Source: Candidatus Geothermincola primus
GTDB taxonomy: Bacteria; Actinomycetota; Geothermincolia; Geothermincolales; Geothermincolaceae
Reading direction: 5' to 3'
Length of the DNA stretch: 45,007 nt
NCBI GenBank assembly: GCA_015711725.1
Contig: MU158466.1
Coordinates: 4,328 to 49,334 of the forward strand
Within the stretch, counting starts at the first letter, position 1, and the number at the start of each line of letters is the position of its first letter. The position numbers and the translations under genes were made by a program. The notes beneath the pieces are model-generated. The model searched no databases and was not told where the DNA came from. It worked only from the letters and a program-made list of their open reading frames with translations. This document shows positions 29,278 through 38,399 of this stretch, in pieces.

Positions 29278-32184
29278 GTGAGCCTGGAGTTGCGGAAGAT
29301 CGTCGCTAAAAGGAATGGGTTGTTTGCTCTTTTTGCGCTTGCGCTGCTCGTGGTCGCGCTGGTGATTCCCTTTCCTTCCACCCCAAACCTGCTTGCGGCT
29401 AAATCCGGTGACGCTTTTATCGAGGCGGGGAAAGGTATCCCCGGCGCCGCCGTTAACGGCACCGCCGCGAGTTACTTTCCGGGCGAGGTGCTAGTATCCC
29501 TTAGGGGAGAGATAGGCAACGCCCTCCGCAGCTTATGCGCAGCAGCCCAAGATATTTTACGGAATGAAATTAATGTGGAGGAGTTACTGGAACGTCAGCG
29601 AAGGCTGCCCGCTCCCTGGTTGGTCAAGCTTCCTCTGGGGTCTGGGATAGATCCCCGTCAAGCCGCCTCTTTCCTCTCCCGTCTCCCCATGGTGGAGCGC
29701 GCAGAGCCCAACTATCTCTACCTCATTGCGGAGACCACCCCCAATGACCCCAGATATATCCCCGATCAGTGGAACCTACGCAAGGTGCGGGCTAACCAAG
29801 CTTGGGATGTGGAGAAAGGTTCGGACTCCCTCACCATCGCGGTGATCGACACCGGTGTGGATTACAACCATCCGGACATCTCTTCTCGCTGTGTGCCTGG
29901 CTACGACTACTACAACGGTGACCCCAATCCCATGGACGACCACGGCCACGGCACCATGGTGGCTAGCGTCGCCGCGGCCACCACCAACAACTCATACGTG
30001 ATGGCGGGGATGTGTTGGTATGGGAAGATCATGCCCTTGAAGGCGTTCAACAGCAGGGGAGAAGGAACTCTTGACGCGATCATTCAGTCCATCTACCACG
30101 CGGCGAATAACGGGGCAAATATCATCAATATGTCCTTCGTCTCCTCCGACTACAGCGCGGAGTTACAGACGGCTATCGACTACGCCTATGCTCGAGGCTT
30201 GCTCATGTTCGCCGCGGTGGGCAACCAGGGCTCCACCCAGATCAACTACCCCGCCGGATGCGCTCATGTCTGCGGGGTAGGTTCCACCGACTACTACGAC
30301 AACCATTCCAGTTTCTCAAATCACAACTCCACCGTAGACTTGGTGGCTCCCGGGGAGGGTTACGGTCCCCTGATCAACAACATTCTCGGCCTGCTCCCGG
30401 GAAGCAAATATGGGTACGCTTCTGGTACTTCTCTATCCACACCCCATGCGGTGGGGGCCGCACTCTTGGTTTGGAGCCACTATCCCTTGCTCACCGGCGA
30501 CCAAGTGGAGGACTTGCTGGAGGATTACGCCGTGGACTTGGGGACCGTAGGTCGGGATGATTACTATGGATATGGGAGATTGGACGTCTACGCGACGCTC
30601 GCCCGCATCAAGGTGGAGATCGATAGCCCCCAGCCCTACTCCTTCCCCTCTTCAGGCTGGGTTACCGCCACCGCCACCACCGAGAGTGGAGGGGATATCA
30701 CCTCCATGGAGCTGTGGGTGGACGGCGTATTGGTGGAAAAAGTCGATCTCGGTGGATCGCTCCTTTTTCCTCTCTCCTCCAGCATGACCCACACCTTTAC
30801 CGGATGGAACTTCTCATCCATGACCGAGGGAGGGCATAATGTGGAAGTCAGGGCGGAAGATTCCGAGGGCATGAGAGGAGAGACGGATACTTGGTATTAT
30901 CGCAACGACACCCACCCCAGACCTTCCGACACCTGGTACCTCGCGGAGGGGACAACCGCCGCCGGTTTCCAGACCTATGTGGTAATCCAGAACCCAAACG
31001 CTTATGGGGTTACCGTGGATATCACCTATATGCTCCCCGGAGGCCCTCAGCCTCGAGCCCCCCTGGCACTTCCCGCCAACTCCCGCACCACCATTTGTGT
31101 GAACGCTGAGGTTTTCTCAAGCGACGTCGCCACCTATATCAAGGCTCGAGATGGGGAAAGTGTCATCGCCGAACGGGCCATGTACTGGAACGGGATGAGC
31201 GCAGGCCATGCTTCCATCGGGGTGAACGAGGCCTCCACCGTCTGGTACCTGGCGGAGGGCACCACCCAGGCAGGATTTGAGGAATGGGTGGTGGTTCAGA
31301 ACCCCAGCCTCTCAGATTCCGCCCATGTTGACTTGAGGTTCATGAGGCCCGATGGCTCCACTCTCCCGCCTCACCATCTGGAAGTTAACCCGGGAGGGCG
31401 GGGTACCGCTTTCATCAACGCCATCGTGCCAAACTCTGACGTTTCAGTAAAGGTTGAGAGTGATATCCCGGTGATCGCCGAGCGTGCTATGTACTGGAAT
31501 AACCGGGTAGGTGGACATGAATCCGTGGGGGTAAAAGAGCCCTCCAGAACCTGGTACCTGGCGGAGGGCACCACCCAGGCGGGTTTCGAGGAGTGGATGG
31601 TGGTACAAAACCCTGACCCCGTTCAGCCAGCCAGCTTGACTTTCAACTTCCTGGTTTCAGGTGGAAGTCCTATAACCTATTCGCATGTCATGTCCCCCAA
31701 TTCCCGCTATACTTTATATGTCGCCGGCGTGGTGGGGTCAAGGGACGTCTCCACCTTCGTGGTTAGCGATGTGCCGGTGATCGCCGAGCGGGCTATGTAT
31801 TGGAATAATCGGGTGGAGGGACACTCCTCCATTGGCAGCTCCACCCCCTCCTACCGCTGGTTCTTGGCGGAGGGCTCCACCGCCCACGGCTTCACCGAAT
31901 ATGTGGTTCTCTCCAACCCCACCGATCATCCGGTCTCCGCCACCCTCTCATTCATGCTACCCGGAGGGTCCACGTTGCCCGATTACTATGTGTATCTTCC
32001 CGCTCATGTAAGGAGTACCATTAACCTCAACACTATCGTTTACAACTCGGACGTATCCGTGGAGGTTAACGCCACTGGTAATCCCACTTACCCTATCATA
32101 GTGGAACGCGCCATGTACTGGAGTGGAATGAGGGGTGGAACCGATTCCACCGGCGCTCTTCAGATCTTAGAATCAAGTCCATGA
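29278..32184 (+). CDS. Secreted S8 (subtilisin-like) serine peptidase with four C-terminal ~100-aa WYLAEGTT/ERAMYW repeats (GTG start)
   Basis: Catalytic motifs VIDTGVDYNH, DHGHGTMVASV, ASGTSLSTPHAVGAALL; repeats begin at DTWYLAEGTT, TVWYLAEGTT, RTWYLAEGTT, YRWFLAEGST. Confidence 0.95.
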   Translation: MSLELRKIVAKRNGLFALFALALLVVALVIPFPSTPNLLAAKSGDAFIEAGKGIPGAAVNGTAASYFPGEVLVSLRGEIGNALRSLCAAAQDILRNEINVEELLERQRRLPAPWLVKLPLGSGIDPRQAASFLSRLPMVERAEPNYLYLIAETTPNDPRYIPDQWNLRKVRANQAWDVEKGSDSLTIAVIDTGVDYNHPDISSRCVPGYDYYNGDPNPMDDHGHGTMVASVAAATTNNSYVMAGMCWYGKIMPLKAFNSRGEGTLDAIIQSIYHAANNGANIINMSFVSSDYSAELQTAIDYAYARGLLMFAAVGNQGSTQINYPAGCAHVCGVGSTDYYDNHSSFSNHNSTVDLVAPGEGYGPLINNILGLLPGSKYGYASGTSLSTPHAVGAALLVWSHYPLLTGDQVEDLLEDYAVDLGTVGRDDYYGYGRLDVYATLARIKVEIDSPQPYSFPSSGWVTATATTESGGDITSMELWVDGVLVEKVDLGGSLLFPLSSSMTHTFTGWNFSSMTEGGHNVEVRAEDSEGMRGETDTWYYRNDTHPRPSDTWYLAEGTTAAGFQTYVVIQNPNAYGVTVDITYMLPGGPQPRAPLALPANSRTTICVNAEVFSSDVATYIKARDGESVIAERAMYWNGMSAGHASIGVNEASTVWYLAEGTTQAGFEEWVVVQNPSLSDSAHVDLRFMRPDGSTLPPHHLEVNPGGRGTAFINAIVPNSDVSVKVESDIPVIAERAMYWNNRVGGHESVGVKEPSRTWYLAEGTTQAGFEEWMVVQNPDPVQPASLTFNFLVSGGSPITYSHVMSPNSRYTLYVAGVVGSRDVSTFVVSDVPVIAERAMYWNNRVEGHSSIGSSTPSYRWFLAEGSTAHGFTEYVVLSNPTDHPVSATLSFMLPGGSTLPDYYVYLPAHVRSTINLNTIVYNSDVSVEVNATGNPTYPIIVERAMYWSGMRGGTDSTGALQILESSP

Positions 32185-32493
32185 GTGTTATTCAGGTCAT
32201 CCGCTGAGGCCCCTTAAAAGTTTAAAGCCCATCTTTAAAACGCGATTATTTAAGTTTTGCGGAGAAATCAAAAGTGGCAACTTTTTCCCCGGACACCATA
32301 AAGGCCTCGCTATACGCGAAGATGGGCTCTTTGTTCCCGATTCCCGGTATCCCGAAGAAATTCGAAGAAATATATAAATGGATATTATATAATGGAGATA
32401 GCGGAGATGCGAATTCCCCATCCACACCGATGAACATCATAAACATAGTGGGGATGAGAATATCCCATCCGCGCTCAATAAATCTCAATAAAT

Positions 32494-32537
32494 ATAAAAT
32501 CGATGTCGCGAATGGATAAAATCGATGTCGCGAATGG
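32494..32537. repeat. 22-bp tandem duplication (2 copies)
   Basis: ataaaatcgatgtcgcgaatgg twice in immediate succession. Confidence 0.9.
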
Positions 32538-32969
32538 CCAGATGGCACCTCTGGTGTTACGAAATTGTTACCATATTGTAAAAGTTTTGCAACATTTACC
32601 TTTCTTCGCCCAGGTTTGCTCTTGAGAATGTCGAAATATTTATTAGAATTATATTTGTCAGAGGGTATTAATTAGTATAAGTTGAACTTGATGTTAAACG
32701 TAGCTAAACATTTATATAAGTAGATACTTGCAGAGATTATCTAATCAGGTTAAAATTTAAATAAAGTCGGCAAAGAATGATGAAGTGTTGGTATTATCGA
32801 AGAAGCTTTGGGACCCAACCGGGAAATTGTGGCGTTCATTATCCCATTCCTTCTTCAAAATATAGCATCGGCGGGAAAAATTAGTTGAAAAGTATAAAAA
32901 GAAGTTTAGGAAAGGGTATATAGAGTAGTCGAAGGGTAGGGAGAAGAGGAAAGCGAGGCCGATGGGACC

Positions 32970-35696
32970 ATGTTGATAAAATCTCCATTGCAAACGGTAA
33001 TAAACATCGTGGTGATTGTCTTAGTGGTAGCCGCTTTGGCTCTAGGGGCGGCGGTGGCGTTGCCGTCCAAAAACCCCTTAGGTCCGCTGATGGGCAAGTT
33101 CATCAGCTCCAAAGGCACCCTCTCCGAGCTGCTGGAAAATCTTGATCCCAAGGAACTGGGCGAGGCTCTGGCCGCCAATCCCCAGATGACCGGGGAGATT
33201 ATCGCCGCGCTGGGAGAGGATGGTGCGCGCATCATCGCCGAGGCGGTCAATCAGAACCCGGAATTCATTTCTCAGATGCTTTTTTACCTGGATCCTCAGG
33301 TGGTAGCGGATATGGTTAACTCCAGCGGCGACTTCTCCGCAGAGCTGACCAAACACCTGGATCCTCAAGTGGTTGCTCGGGTGCTCAATGAGAACGGCGA
33401 TTGGCTAACCCAGCTTTTAGGAAAGCTGGACCCAGCGGTGCTGGCCCAAGCGGTGAACGCCAACGGCGATTTTCTCGCCAAGTCCACCGCGGCTATGGAC
33501 CCGGCGGTGCTGGCCCAGGCAATCAACGGCAATGGACCCTTTCTAACCGCTCTCATCGGTTATTTAGACCCCGCAGTGCTAGCAGGAGCGCTCAACGCCA
33601 ACTCCTCTATGTCCTCCGCCCTGCTAGGTTACCTGGATACCGCGGTTGTGGCTCAGATTATCAACGCCAACGGACCCTTTCTGGCGAGCTTGTTAGGTCT
33701 GCTCGATCCAGCGGTATTGGCGGCGGGCACCAACGCCAACCCCACTTTCTTATCCCGGTTGATGCGCTACCTGGATCCTAAGGCAGTGGCTACCGCTATG
33801 AATGGCAATGCCTCCTCTACCAGGAGCCTGCTCAATCTCCTCTCCAATGACCTACTTATAAGAGTTCTTAACGTAACCGTACACGATCTGGGGTGGTTGA
33901 ATTCCTTACTGGCGGGGCTTGATCCGGTGGCTCTGGCAATGAATACCAATAACCACACCATCTTTCCCAATCGCTTGTTGAAATATCTGGATCCCCAGTG
34001 GATAGCCGCCATCGCCAACAACAATCCCACCATCGTATACTACGCCTTAAACGCCATAAAAAACCCGGCGTATCTGCCTACTATAGCAGCCATCGCCAAC
34101 AATGAGGCTTTGATGAAACGGGTACTGCCCTATATCAACACCGCGGCGATCGCTGGCGCCTTGGGAGAGAACCCCACTTTAATTGCCAACCTTATCCCCC
34201 TAGTAGATAACGAGCTTGTGCAGAGAGCGGTTGTCGCCATGAATAATAATGACCGGTTGCTGGATGGAATCATGCGGGGGACCAACCCTTACGCCCTGGC
34301 CCTCGCATTGAACACCTCCAATGGCAACCTGATTCGGAATCTCATTCCTCACCTAGCCGCATCCACAGGGGAGGCCATCGGTCAGGCTTTAGTGGATGAC
34401 CTCAAGCAGCCCCTTGATGAGTCTTTCCTTAAGTCGCTGCTCAAATATCAAGACGGTAGGGTCATCGCCATGGCGCTGAACAACGCGGTGAGGGATCGCC
34501 CCGATTTTATCCAGAAAGTTTTAGAGAATCTCGATCCCGCGACCGCGGAAAAACTGGCTCAGGCGATGAACGAAAGCCCTGAGACGGCTAAGACGGTGGC
34601 TTCCCTGCTCAACGCCGACGTGGGGCGAGCCATCGCATTGGCGCTGAACAGTTTGATGAGTCAGCCCAACGCCGACCTCATCCTGGGCAATCTTTTGGGA
34701 GGCCTCTCCCCACAGGTGGGGCGGGCAATCGCCGAAGGTCTCAACCAAGGAGACCCCGAGTTTCAGAAACAGATGATGGCCAACTTTACCGGTGCGCTGG
34801 GGACCGCTATCGCCCAGGGCATCAACGCCAACCCCGCACTCATAAACGCCTTGCTACCCAGGCTCAACGACAAGGCTGCTATCGCTATCGCCCAAGGGTT
34901 AAACGATGGTTGCATTAACGTGGATACCCAGCAGACTTTCCTGGAAGCTATGCTCTCCAGTGCCTCTCCACAGTTCGTGCAGGGCGTCTCCAACGTGATA
35001 AATACTCCTCCGTACAAAATGGACAATTTCATAAAGACACTGCTTAGCAACTTAGATGCCAACGCTGCCACGGCGGTGGCGAAGGCGGCTAATGTGAACC
35101 CCACTTTCATAGAATATATGTTGAGGAACACCGATGGCAGAAAGATGGCGGAGACAATGAACGCCAACCCCACCTTCCTGGAAAACATGATTCCTTTGCT
35201 TAACCCCAATAACTTGGCTCACGCGCTGAACACCGCCTTAGCCACTCCGGGCGGTAAAAATTTCATTAACGGTCTCCTGGCCAACTTGGAGGGAGAAGTT
35301 GTAACCACCGCCCTCAATGCTAATCCTCAGCTCACTCAGCAGCTGCTTACAGCGGCCCAGACGGGCGGCAATGATTTGGGGGGAATGATCGCGGGGATCC
35401 TAAATGACGCCCTGTCGAACCCCTCCAACAATCTGGTAACCACTCTGTTGAGGAACTTAAACGCTGGGCCCATGATCGATATCCTCAACATGGCAATGGA
35501 TATAGAGACCAGCGGGCTTCCCACTTCCCCTAACAGCAGTCTCAAGGTTCTGTGGCTTTTCATCGAGGCGAGAATCAGCGTTTTGGGCTTGTTAAACGCG
35601 TATTTACGGGGATGGGAGAGGTTTACCAGGAACGAGGAATTTGGTGGAGCTTTCTATCCGGTGGCTGAAACTAAATCCTGGCCACCCTTGCCCTAG
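32970..35696 (+). CDS. Membrane-anchored ~23-aa-repeat protein, paralogue 1
   Basis: N-terminal TM (QTVINIVVIVLVVAALALGAAVALP) then about 30 degenerate repeats, e.g. LDPAVLAQAINGNGPFLTALIGY / LDPAVLAGALNANSSMSSALLGY / LDTAVVAQIINANGPFLASLLGL. Confidence 0.93.
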   Translation: MLIKSPLQTVINIVVIVLVVAALALGAAVALPSKNPLGPLMGKFISSKGTLSELLENLDPKELGEALAANPQMTGEIIAALGEDGARIIAEAVNQNPEFISQMLFYLDPQVVADMVNSSGDFSAELTKHLDPQVVARVLNENGDWLTQLLGKLDPAVLAQAVNANGDFLAKSTAAMDPAVLAQAINGNGPFLTALIGYLDPAVLAGALNANSSMSSALLGYLDTAVVAQIINANGPFLASLLGLLDPAVLAAGTNANPTFLSRLMRYLDPKAVATAMNGNASSTRSLLNLLSNDLLIRVLNVTVHDLGWLNSLLAGLDPVALAMNTNNHTIFPNRLLKYLDPQWIAAIANNNPTIVYYALNAIKNPAYLPTIAAIANNEALMKRVLPYINTAAIAGALGENPTLIANLIPLVDNELVQRAVVAMNNNDRLLDGIMRGTNPYALALALNTSNGNLIRNLIPHLAASTGEAIGQALVDDLKQPLDESFLKSLLKYQDGRVIAMALNNAVRDRPDFIQKVLENLDPATAEKLAQAMNESPETAKTVASLLNADVGRAIALALNSLMSQPNADLILGNLLGGLSPQVGRAIAEGLNQGDPEFQKQMMANFTGALGTAIAQGINANPALINALLPRLNDKAAIAIAQGLNDGCINVDTQQTFLEAMLSSASPQFVQGVSNVINTPPYKMDNFIKTLLSNLDANAATAVAKAANVNPTFIEYMLRNTDGRKMAETMNANPTFLENMIPLLNPNNLAHALNTALATPGGKNFINGLLANLEGEVVTTALNANPQLTQQLLTAAQTGGNDLGGMIAGILNDALSNPSNNLVTTLLRNLNAGPMIDILNMAMDIETSGLPTSPNSSLKVLWLFIEARISVLGLLNAYLRGWERFTRNEEFGGAFYPVAETKSWPPLP

Positions 35697-35714
35697 TGAT
35701 ATAGAAGGCGGTTG

Positions 35715-38378
35715 ATGGAAATGTTGCTGAGAAAACCGGTTCAGGCGGCGGTAAATATTATAGTTATCGTGCTTGTGGTGGCATTGATAGGACTGGGTCT
35801 GGCTATGGCTCTGCCCTTAAAGAAACCCCTGGGGACCCTTATGGGCAAAATGGGCAACCAGAAACGCATGCTTTCCGGTCTCGTCTCTGGAATGGACCCG
35901 AAGGCGGTGGCACAAGCTATCAATGAAAACCCAGGGTTCCTCGCGGGATTGATCGAGGAACTCTCCGACCCCGAGGACCTGGAGGCCACCGCTCAAGCCA
36001 TCAACCAGAACCCGGATTTTCTAGGATATCTACTCCAGTACCTGGACCCCCAAGTGATCGCCGGGGTAATTAACGGCCATGGTGAATTCCTTTCCCGGCT
36101 GGTAGGCAAACTGGACCCCGCCGCGCTGGCAAAGGCGGTCAACTCCAACCCGGATTTCAATGTGAAGATGATGAAATATCTGGATCCCCAGGTGATTGCC
36201 GGGGTTATCAATCGCAATGGCGCTTGGCTCACTGGACTGCTACCATATCTGGACACCGCCGTGCTGGCGGCGGCCATGAACGCTAATCCCGATTTCACCG
36301 TGCGCTTGGTGAGCTTCCTGGACCCCTATGTGATCGCCTCCGCCATCAACGCTAACGGGGGATTTCTCACCAGCCTTCTGGCTCTTTTGGACCCGGCGGC
36401 GATGACCCAGGGAATCAATCAGAACCCCCGGTTTCTCTCCGGGCTTATCGGCAGCCTTGATGCCTCAGTGCTAGCCGGGGCCCTCAACGCCAACCCCCAG
36501 TTCATGGTGGGGATGATGGCCAGGATGGACGCCCGCAACTTAGTGTCGGCGCTCAACCAAAACCAGGACTTCATCTTCCAGGTGACCAATTATATGGACC
36601 CGGTTACCGCGGGAGCCATCGCCAGTGACCAAGCTTTTCTAACCCGCATGCTTTCTTTGATCAATCCGGCGCCCATCGCCGCCGCTATAAACGCCAACCC
36701 CAATTTCCTGAAGACCATGATGGCTCACACCAGCGCTGACGCCATCGCCCGCATCTTGAGCGACAATGGTTACGCCCTCTCCCGGGTAGCGGAGTATATA
36801 AATCTGGACTACCTGAAATACCTAGCTTTGGATGAGGTCTTCATGAGAAGCGTCATCTCGGTGCTGGACCCTGGGGTTATGGCGCGGGTAACCAACGCCA
36901 ACCCCGATTTTATGATCAGGCTGAACAGCCAGATGCCCGCCAACGTGGCTCGTGAGCTGGCTTTAGCCCTGAACGATTGCCCCGGGATCATCGACACCGC
37001 GCTTCAGCATCTGGACCCTGCTAAGCTGGCTGCGGCTATGAACAATCACCCCGAGCTTAACCGAACCGTCGCCATGCTTTTAAGCGGGCTCCCGGGGAGC
37101 TCGGCGGTACCCGACGCGGTGGCGGACGCTTTGAACAACCCTGCGACCCAGCCTTTCATCGACGCGCTTATCGGAAAGATCGCCGCCGACCCCCAAAGCG
37201 CCGAGCTTCTGGCCCAGGCGATGAACGAGAACCCCGACTTTATGGTTAACCTACTCCGCTATATGGACACCAACCTGGCGGAGCGCATCGGCCAGGCTCT
37301 GAACGCCAACCCCAATTTCCTAATTACCTTGGTCTCCAAATTAAACAAGGAACTGGGGAAGGCTATGGCGGAGGGTACCAATCTGAACACCCAAATGATG
37401 CCGGCGTTGCTGCGGGCGCTCAGCCCCCATGTGGCGGAGAAGGTGGCTAAAGCTTTAGACACCAACCCAGCTCTACTCACCAACCTGATCTCCAACCTGA
37501 ACGCGGACGCCGGGAGAGCCATGGCGGAGGGTTCCAACAACGCCAACCCCGATTTTATGGCTAATATCATGCGATATCTCTCGCCCGAGACCGGCCAAGC
37601 GCTGGCTAACGGGTTGAACAACGCCCAGCAGGATTTCCTCACCAACCTGCTCACCCACCTGGACGCCAACGCTGGCAAGGCTATGGGCAAAGGCATTAAC
37701 GGGATGGCCGCGAGCGGTGCTCTTACCGCCATGTTGGATGGATCAGAAGCACACACGGTGGAGGCAATCGCCCAGGCTTTAGAGGCGAACCCTAACTTCT
37801 TGAACAGCCTGCTGGCGGGGATGACTGACGGAGTGGCGGGACTCGCCGCGGGCATCAATGCGGGAATCAACGCGGCTCCCATGTACATGCTCCAGAACAA
37901 CTTGCACTACACCGATGCCTCCATTATGGCGGCGATCATGAACAGCCCCGCGGGAAAGGAACTGGTCAACCGCTTGATCGGAAAAGATGTAAACCCGGGG
38001 GACGAGCACTTGAGTGGGGCGTTGGTGGCGCAGGCTCTGAATTCCGGGGCTGGGCTGCAGACCTTCCTGCCCAAGCTCATGGCTAACCTTAATACCATAC
38101 AGATGGCTCAGGTGCTCAACCAGTACGGACAGGCTATGAACCTGGCGTTAACCAAGGGTCTCGACGCTGCTAGAATCGCCGCCGCGGTGAACAACAGCAT
38201 CGATCCCTCCATACCTGGCAATGCGGGAAGCCTGCTTCGTAATATGGGTGTGGGGATATTTATGCAAGCCAGGATCGATATGGGGTTGTTCTTCCTAGAT
38301 ATGGATGTTTATGGAATGGGCGTTGTCAAGCAGTTAGGAACGGGAGCGCTCCCAGGGGACCCCAATGCGCCTTGGTGA
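35715..38378 (+). CDS. Membrane-anchored ~23-aa-repeat protein, paralogue 2
   Basis: N-terminal TM (VQAAVNIIVIVLVVALIGLGLAMALP) and repeats such as LDPQVIAGVINRNGAWLTGLLPY / LDTAVLAAAMNANPDFTVRLVSF; about 16-18 bp after paralogue 1. Confidence 0.93.
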   Translation: MEMLLRKPVQAAVNIIVIVLVVALIGLGLAMALPLKKPLGTLMGKMGNQKRMLSGLVSGMDPKAVAQAINENPGFLAGLIEELSDPEDLEATAQAINQNPDFLGYLLQYLDPQVIAGVINGHGEFLSRLVGKLDPAALAKAVNSNPDFNVKMMKYLDPQVIAGVINRNGAWLTGLLPYLDTAVLAAAMNANPDFTVRLVSFLDPYVIASAINANGGFLTSLLALLDPAAMTQGINQNPRFLSGLIGSLDASVLAGALNANPQFMVGMMARMDARNLVSALNQNQDFIFQVTNYMDPVTAGAIASDQAFLTRMLSLINPAPIAAAINANPNFLKTMMAHTSADAIARILSDNGYALSRVAEYINLDYLKYLALDEVFMRSVISVLDPGVMARVTNANPDFMIRLNSQMPANVARELALALNDCPGIIDTALQHLDPAKLAAAMNNHPELNRTVAMLLSGLPGSSAVPDAVADALNNPATQPFIDALIGKIAADPQSAELLAQAMNENPDFMVNLLRYMDTNLAERIGQALNANPNFLITLVSKLNKELGKAMAEGTNLNTQMMPALLRALSPHVAEKVAKALDTNPALLTNLISNLNADAGRAMAEGSNNANPDFMANIMRYLSPETGQALANGLNNAQQDFLTNLLTHLDANAGKAMGKGINGMAASGALTAMLDGSEAHTVEAIAQALEANPNFLNSLLAGMTDGVAGLAAGINAGINAAPMYMLQNNLHYTDASIMAAIMNSPAGKELVNRLIGKDVNPGDEHLSGALVAQALNSGAGLQTFLPKLMANLNTIQMAQVLNQYGQAMNLALTKGLDAARIAAAVNNSIDPSIPGNAGSLLRNMGVGIFMQARIDMGLFFLDMDVYGMGVVKQLGTGALPGDPNAPW

Positions 38379-38399
38379 TAGAGAGGATGGGATGGAAAG

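Noticed and set aside
37259-37900. 213-aa minus-strand ORF inside solenoid paralogue 2
   Set aside because: Periodicity merely mirrors the plus-strand repeat; the plus-strand frame is far longer and consistent across three paralogues.
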